The translations under genes were made by a program, and so were the position numbers. The notes under the pieces were generated by a model. It was not told where the DNA came from, did not search any database, and worked only from the letters and a program-made list of their open reading frames with translations. Source: Saccharospirillum salsuginis (lineage in GTDB: Bacteria; Pseudomonadota; Gammaproteobacteria; Pseudomonadales; Natronospirillaceae). Taken from it: DNA of 64,000 bases. Of this stretch, positions 60,456 through 64,000 are shown in pieces. The DNA lies in contig NZ_BMXR01000011.1 of NCBI RefSeq assembly GCF_014651855.1, positions 62,001 through 126,000 on the forward strand. Reading direction: 5' to 3'. The first letter of the stretch is position 1. Each line of letters opens with the position of its first letter.

Positions 60456-61645
60456 TTCTTTCTCCAGCCTCTCTCCTTCGACCAGGTCGCGTTCACGGCT
60501 TGGTCAATTCACACGCCGTAATGACCGATCGAAGGATCGATACCCTTATGGATAAGTGGCTTCAAAGTCATTGTCACAAGCTTGAAATGATTTGTAATAC
60601 TTTGTTACATTACGTGAGTGCACGCCTATTACGGCTTTTTTTATAAATTAACAGCGTTCACTCACTTCTATTAGTGCTGTTCGAGAAAAAGTAGAACCTT
60701 GATGAAAGGGCTTACTACTAGAGTCCAATCTGTCGCAATCAGACAAAAAATGTTCTAAAAACGACATTTTCCGGGCTTTTTTTGTCGAAAAACGACCCCC
60801 GTAGACGAGCTTTCCAGAAATGCAAGCCTGAATTCGCTATATTGGTTTTCATTGAACCGTCAATCAACAACATGGATTGGCGGGGCGTTGCGAGTGACTG
60901 TCGGCATGCGGATCGATGCCGACATTGAACACAGCGTCGACAACCGATGGCGATCCCAACGGTGCGGTTTGATCCCGAAGGTGGATGGCGGTAAATCCGA
61001 CCATTGATACTGAAACGGATGTTGATCGCTTTTGGACGTTTTAGGATTTGCGGTGTCGGACGAGTTGGGATGTCGACTATTCGGACCCAGCCGTTTTTAT
61101 GAAGATGCGGATAACCGGAATACGGTTTTGGGCATCGGCAATAATATCTGAAGTACCGGCGCACCCTGATTGATTCAATCGGAGGTGAAAGGAAACCGAA
61201 TCAGTATTCGGTTGATAACGGCGTCGGATAGATGGATACCTCAAAAGGAATTGTGGGTGGTATTAAGGAGCAAAGTTTTCCCTTTTGTTGCGTAATGCAG
61301 CACCCCTCATTCAATTCCCTCACATAGACGCAAACGCGATCGATGCGTTCGACGATGGTGGATTTACCTGTCCATCCGCTGCTTGGCGGCCCGCTGAGCC
61401 TGTTTCCCGATCTGACTTGATCGGGAATAGATACGGTAGAACCGCGCTCCGATTCAATAAATAAAAAATAATTCCGGAAGCGGTAATGGGTAGTACAGGT
61501 TTTTTTAAACTGATTAAACCGTTATCCGGAAATCGATCACGAGCTCCAGAACTCGACTGACACCTTTGATGTCAGGGTTTCAGCTTGGCCATTTTCCGTG
61601 GCCGGAGCGGCACCTTTGTGGCTGCGAGTCAGGAGTATGAATGCA
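60456..61645. other. Long AT-richer gap before the synthase gene
   Basis: About 1.2 kb of noticeably lower GC without a convincing gene. It holds a 5-bp dyad TGTAA-N7-TTACA (60593-60609), a perfect 9-bp hairpin TTCCCGATC/GATCGGGAA (61404-61427), an interrupted hairpin TTCCGGA/TCCGGAA (61472-61531), and TGACA/TGTCA near 61560. A 141-codon minus-strand frame (60739-61164) starts at GTG and has unnatural composition. The likely content is a long promoter or 5' leader for the downstream synthase, or a degraded insert. Confidence 0.5.
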
Positions 61646-64000
61646 ATGTCGAGAGTCTCAGCGACCCGGTCGGAATCTCGGGCGCGTCAAAAACAAACGG
61701 TGAATGTTATGGATAATTCAGCTCCCCACGGCGTGACACACGCTTTCCGCCATCCCAGTGACTACCTCACACTGGCCGTATCTCCTTTTGAACGGCCCGA
61801 TCATCGCCTGGTCAGCGCCTTTGCGCGGGCCGGTGCCCTGGCCTTTGTGGATGTCGGTCACGATCCGGATCGCGCGCGCGACGCGATTCACAAGGTGCGT
61901 CGAACCACGTCCGAGCCGTTCGGTGTGCGCCTGCCGGACGGGGTGTCCGCCGCCAAGGCGATGCCGACCGATCCGGACGGGCGGATCGTCGCGGTCATGC
62001 ACGCCTCACCGGACGCCTTTGATCCGATTCCGGATGTCTACAACCTGGTTCAGGTGGTGTCGGTGGAAGAGGTGGCCCGGGCCCAGTCCGCCGGCGCCGA
62101 TGCGCTGATCGTCAAGGGCGCGGAAAGCGGCGGACGGGTCGGCGAGCACAATACCTTTATCCTGTTGCAACACCTGATGGACCGCATTCGGGTTCCGTTC
62201 TGGGTTCAGGGCGGCATGGGGCCGCACGGGGCGGCGGCGGCCGTATTGGCCGGCGCACGCGGTGTGGTGTACGACAGTCAGTTGGCGTTGCTGGATGCGG
62301 CCGACACGGCCGACGATCTGCGCGCCATACTGGCCGGTGTCAACGGGTCGGAAACGGCACTGGCCGGCGGCTATCGTTTCCTGCGTCACAAGTTGCTGCC
62401 GGATCTGGACGACGATGCTGATCGCCTCCAAGTGCTGACCGAAATGAAAGGGCCCAACCCGCCGGTGCCGGCCGGGGAAGATATGGCGTTGGCGCCTCTG
62501 TTTCAGGCGCTGTACAAGGATCCGGAATCGCTGGTGTACGCCACCGAGCAATCGGTCCAGGGACACCTGCGAACAGCGCGCCGCGAACCGGTGTTCCACG
62601 AAGACTCACCGTTTGCCCGTGAATACGGCTTGAACTTTCCCATCTTGCAAGGCCCCATGACCAGGGTCTCCGACGTGCCCGGGTTCGCCGGCGCCGTGGC
62701 GGACGGCGGTGCACTGCCGTCGATCGCGCTCGCGGTGCTGAAACCGGACCAGGCACGGCCAATGCTCGAGCAGACCCGGGATCGACTGGCGGATCGTCCC
62801 TGGTCGGTCGGCTTGCTCGGCTTTTTGCCGGCCGAACGGTACCGGGAACAAGTAGCACTGGTACGCGACATGGGGCCGTCACACGTCATCATCGCCGGCG
62901 GCCGGCCGGACCAGGCCCGGGCGTTCGAAGACGCCGGCATCGGTGCCTTCCTGCACTGTCCCTCGATGCGCCTGTTCGACCGTTTTCTCAAGGACGGTGC
63001 CCGCCGGTTCATCTTCGAAGGGCGTGAATGCGGCGGGCACGTCGGGCCGTTGTCGTCGATGACACTCTGGGAAGGGCAGATATCCCTCGCACTGGAATCC
63101 GAGCAACTGGCCGACCTGTCGCTGGTGTTCTCCGGCGGCTTGCACGACCAGCGCTCCGCGGCCCTGTTGTCGGCCATGTGCGCACCGCTGGCGGCACTGG
63201 GCGCGAAGATCGGCCTGTTGATGGGCACTGCCTATCTGTTCACCGAGGAGGCCGTTCGCGAAGGGGCGATTCTGGAGGAATACCAGCGCCAGGCGCTCGA
63301 CGGCGACGACACCGCCCTGATTCAGACCGGCCCCGGTCATGTCACCCGCTGTCTGCGCACACCCTATGTGGACTTCCTCAATACTGAACGGGCCCGCCTG
63401 TTGGCCCTGGGAATGGACCGCGACGAGATCTTCATGACGCTGGAAGGGCTCAATGTGGGCCACCTGCGCATCGCTTCCAAGGGGCGCAAGCGGATCGACG
63501 ACCGGTTGGAGACCGTGGACGCCGAGACCCAGCGCCAGGAAGGCATGTACATGATCGGCGATGTGGCGACCCTGCGTGATCGGGTCACCACCATCGAGGC
63601 CCTGCATCGGGACATCATGGCGGCCGATACCTGGCTGCGGGCGCGACCGGAAGCCCTGGCCCTCGGCCGCGACCGGTCGACGTCCAGCTGTGACATCGCC
63701 ATTGTCGGCATGGCCGGGATTTTCCCGGGCGCCCTGACCGCCGAGGAGTACTGGGCCAACATCATCGAGGGCGTGGACGCCGTCACCGAGGTGCCGGACA
63801 GCCGCTGGGACAAGGCCACCTATTACGACCCCTCGGCCATGGGCGCCAAGGGGGACAAGACCAATTCCAAGTGGGGCGGCTTTATCCCGGACTTCCAGTT
63901 CGACCCCGGCCGGTTCGGTATTCCGCCGCAAACGCTCGGCTCCATCGACCCGGCCCAGATCGCGAGCCTGGAAGTGGCCTACCGCGCCCTGCAGGACGCC
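61646..64000 (+). CDS. Giant PKS/PUFA-synthase-like enzyme, N-terminal part (continues past window)
   Basis: 785 codons are open to the window end. Two tandem nitropropane-dioxygenase-like TIM-barrel domains come first: about 30-300 with ESGGRVGEHN (160-169), and about 328-640 with FPILQGPMTR (331) and ECGGHVGP (461-468). The histidine expected in the GGH motif is Arg in the first. A ketosynthase domain then begins at Asp683 (DIAIVGMAGIFPGA) and is cut by the window edge. NPD-type domains act as enoyl reductases in Pfa synthases. The architecture fits the Pfa-like secondary lipid synthases. The ATG at 61646 follows AGGAG at ten bases; ATG 61709 lacks one. The product is unknown. Confidence 0.85.
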   Translation, partial: MSRVSATRSESRARQKQTVNVMDNSAPHGVTHAFRHPSDYLTLAVSPFERPDHRLVSAFARAGALAFVDVGHDPDRARDAIHKVRRTTSEPFGVRLPDGVSAAKAMPTDPDGRIVAVMHASPDAFDPIPDVYNLVQVVSVEEVARAQSAGADALIVKGAESGGRVGEHNTFILLQHLMDRIRVPFWVQGGMGPHGAAAAVLAGARGVVYDSQLALLDAADTADDLRAILAGVNGSETALAGGYRFLRHKLLPDLDDDADRLQVLTEMKGPNPPVPAGEDMALAPLFQALYKDPESLVYATEQSVQGHLRTARREPVFHEDSPFAREYGLNFPILQGPMTRVSDVPGFAGAVADGGALPSIALAVLKPDQARPMLEQTRDRLADRPWSVGLLGFLPAERYREQVALVRDMGPSHVIIAGGRPDQARAFEDAGIGAFLHCPSMRLFDRFLKDGARRFIFEGRECGGHVGPLSSMTLWEGQISLALESEQLADLSLVFSGGLHDQRSAALLSAMCAPLAALGAKIGLLMGTAYLFTEEAVREGAILEEYQRQALDGDDTALIQTGPGHVTRCLRTPYVDFLNTERARLLALGMDRDEIFMTLEGLNVGHLRIASKGRKRIDDRLETVDAETQRQEGMYMIGDVATLRDRVTTIEALHRDIMAADTWLRARPEALALGRDRSTSSCDIAIVGMAGIFPGALTAEEYWANIIEGVDAVTEVPDSRWDKATYYDPSAMGAKGDKTNSKWGGFIPDFQFDPGRFGIPPQTLGSIDPAQIASLEVAYRALQDA

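Noticed and set aside
60593..60609. TGTAA-N7-TTACA considered as a third GacA-type site
   Set aside because: Half-site spacing is N7 rather than the N8 between TGTAA and TTACA in the GacA consensus, and no GGA-rich RNA lies nearby.
60739..61164. 141-codon minus-strand frame in the long gap
   Set aside because: GTG start without a ribosome site and an Arg/Cys/His-rich product with no pattern of a folded protein.

Overview
The window is about 64 kb of GC-rich DNA from a gammaproteobacterium. The gene families suggest a marine or halophilic heterotroph, perhaps Oceanospirillales/Saccharospirillaceae-like; this is inferred from gene content only. Coding density is high. Many intergenic gaps hold dispersed palindromic repeats of at least four families (A to D in the feature names), and one further family (F) is present once.

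Layout. 0-8.9 kb: an S51 peptidase, a MITE-like element, a cupredoxin / GGDEF-EAL / DUF3034 operon, a lipoprotein globin, an HDOD protein and a methionine gamma-lyase. 8.9-16.5 kb: a MelR-like regulator divergent from a GH36 alpha-galactosidase, a secreted PHP-domain protein and an exported M28 aminopeptidase preceded by two CRP-type sites. 17.5-25 kb: an alpha-2-macroglobulin/PBP1C pair. 26-28.8 kb: a TetR/SDR pair with two operator-like repeats. 28.9-36.8 kb: an arsenic operon (arsR, acr3, GAPDH, arsJ), then a second ACR3-like transporter. 37-46.1 kb: mtgA, a Pit/DUF47 pair and the complete pstSCAB-phoU operon behind four PhoB half-sites. 46.2-48.5 kb: tRNA-Thr, DUF3392, an S1/P1-like nuclease and two tandem CsrB/Rsm-type small RNAs. 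49-53.6 kb: an NmrA/MarR pair, a response regulator and phoBR. 54-57.8 kb: ubiCA, rubredoxin and its reductase, HU, and an SCP2-like protein. 57.9-60.4 kb: an Lrp regulator and leuA with an attenuator-like hairpin. 60.4-61.6 kb: a long AT-richer gap. 61.6-64 kb: the 5' part of a very large polyketide/PUFA-synthase-like gene that runs off the end.

Two signals stand out. First, 47572-48449 holds two paralogous minus-strand small RNAs. Each has about 13-14 GGA motifs, a terminator, a weak -35 with a good -10, and a GacA-type palindrome about 146 bp upstream of the -10; together they predict a Gac/Rsm circuit. Second, repeat family C (seven copies) has outer stems of 21-31 bp whose sequence differs in every copy while pairing is kept, around a conserved core. 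In most copies the core can fold into one or two small hairpins with GGA in the loop, resembling CsrA/RsmA binding sites. A link between the two is a hypothesis only.

Phosphate genes (pit, pst, phoU, phoBR) dominate the middle. Both pstS and phoB carry 11-bp-period PhoB repeats placed 10 bp before a -10, as expected for PhoB-activated promoters.
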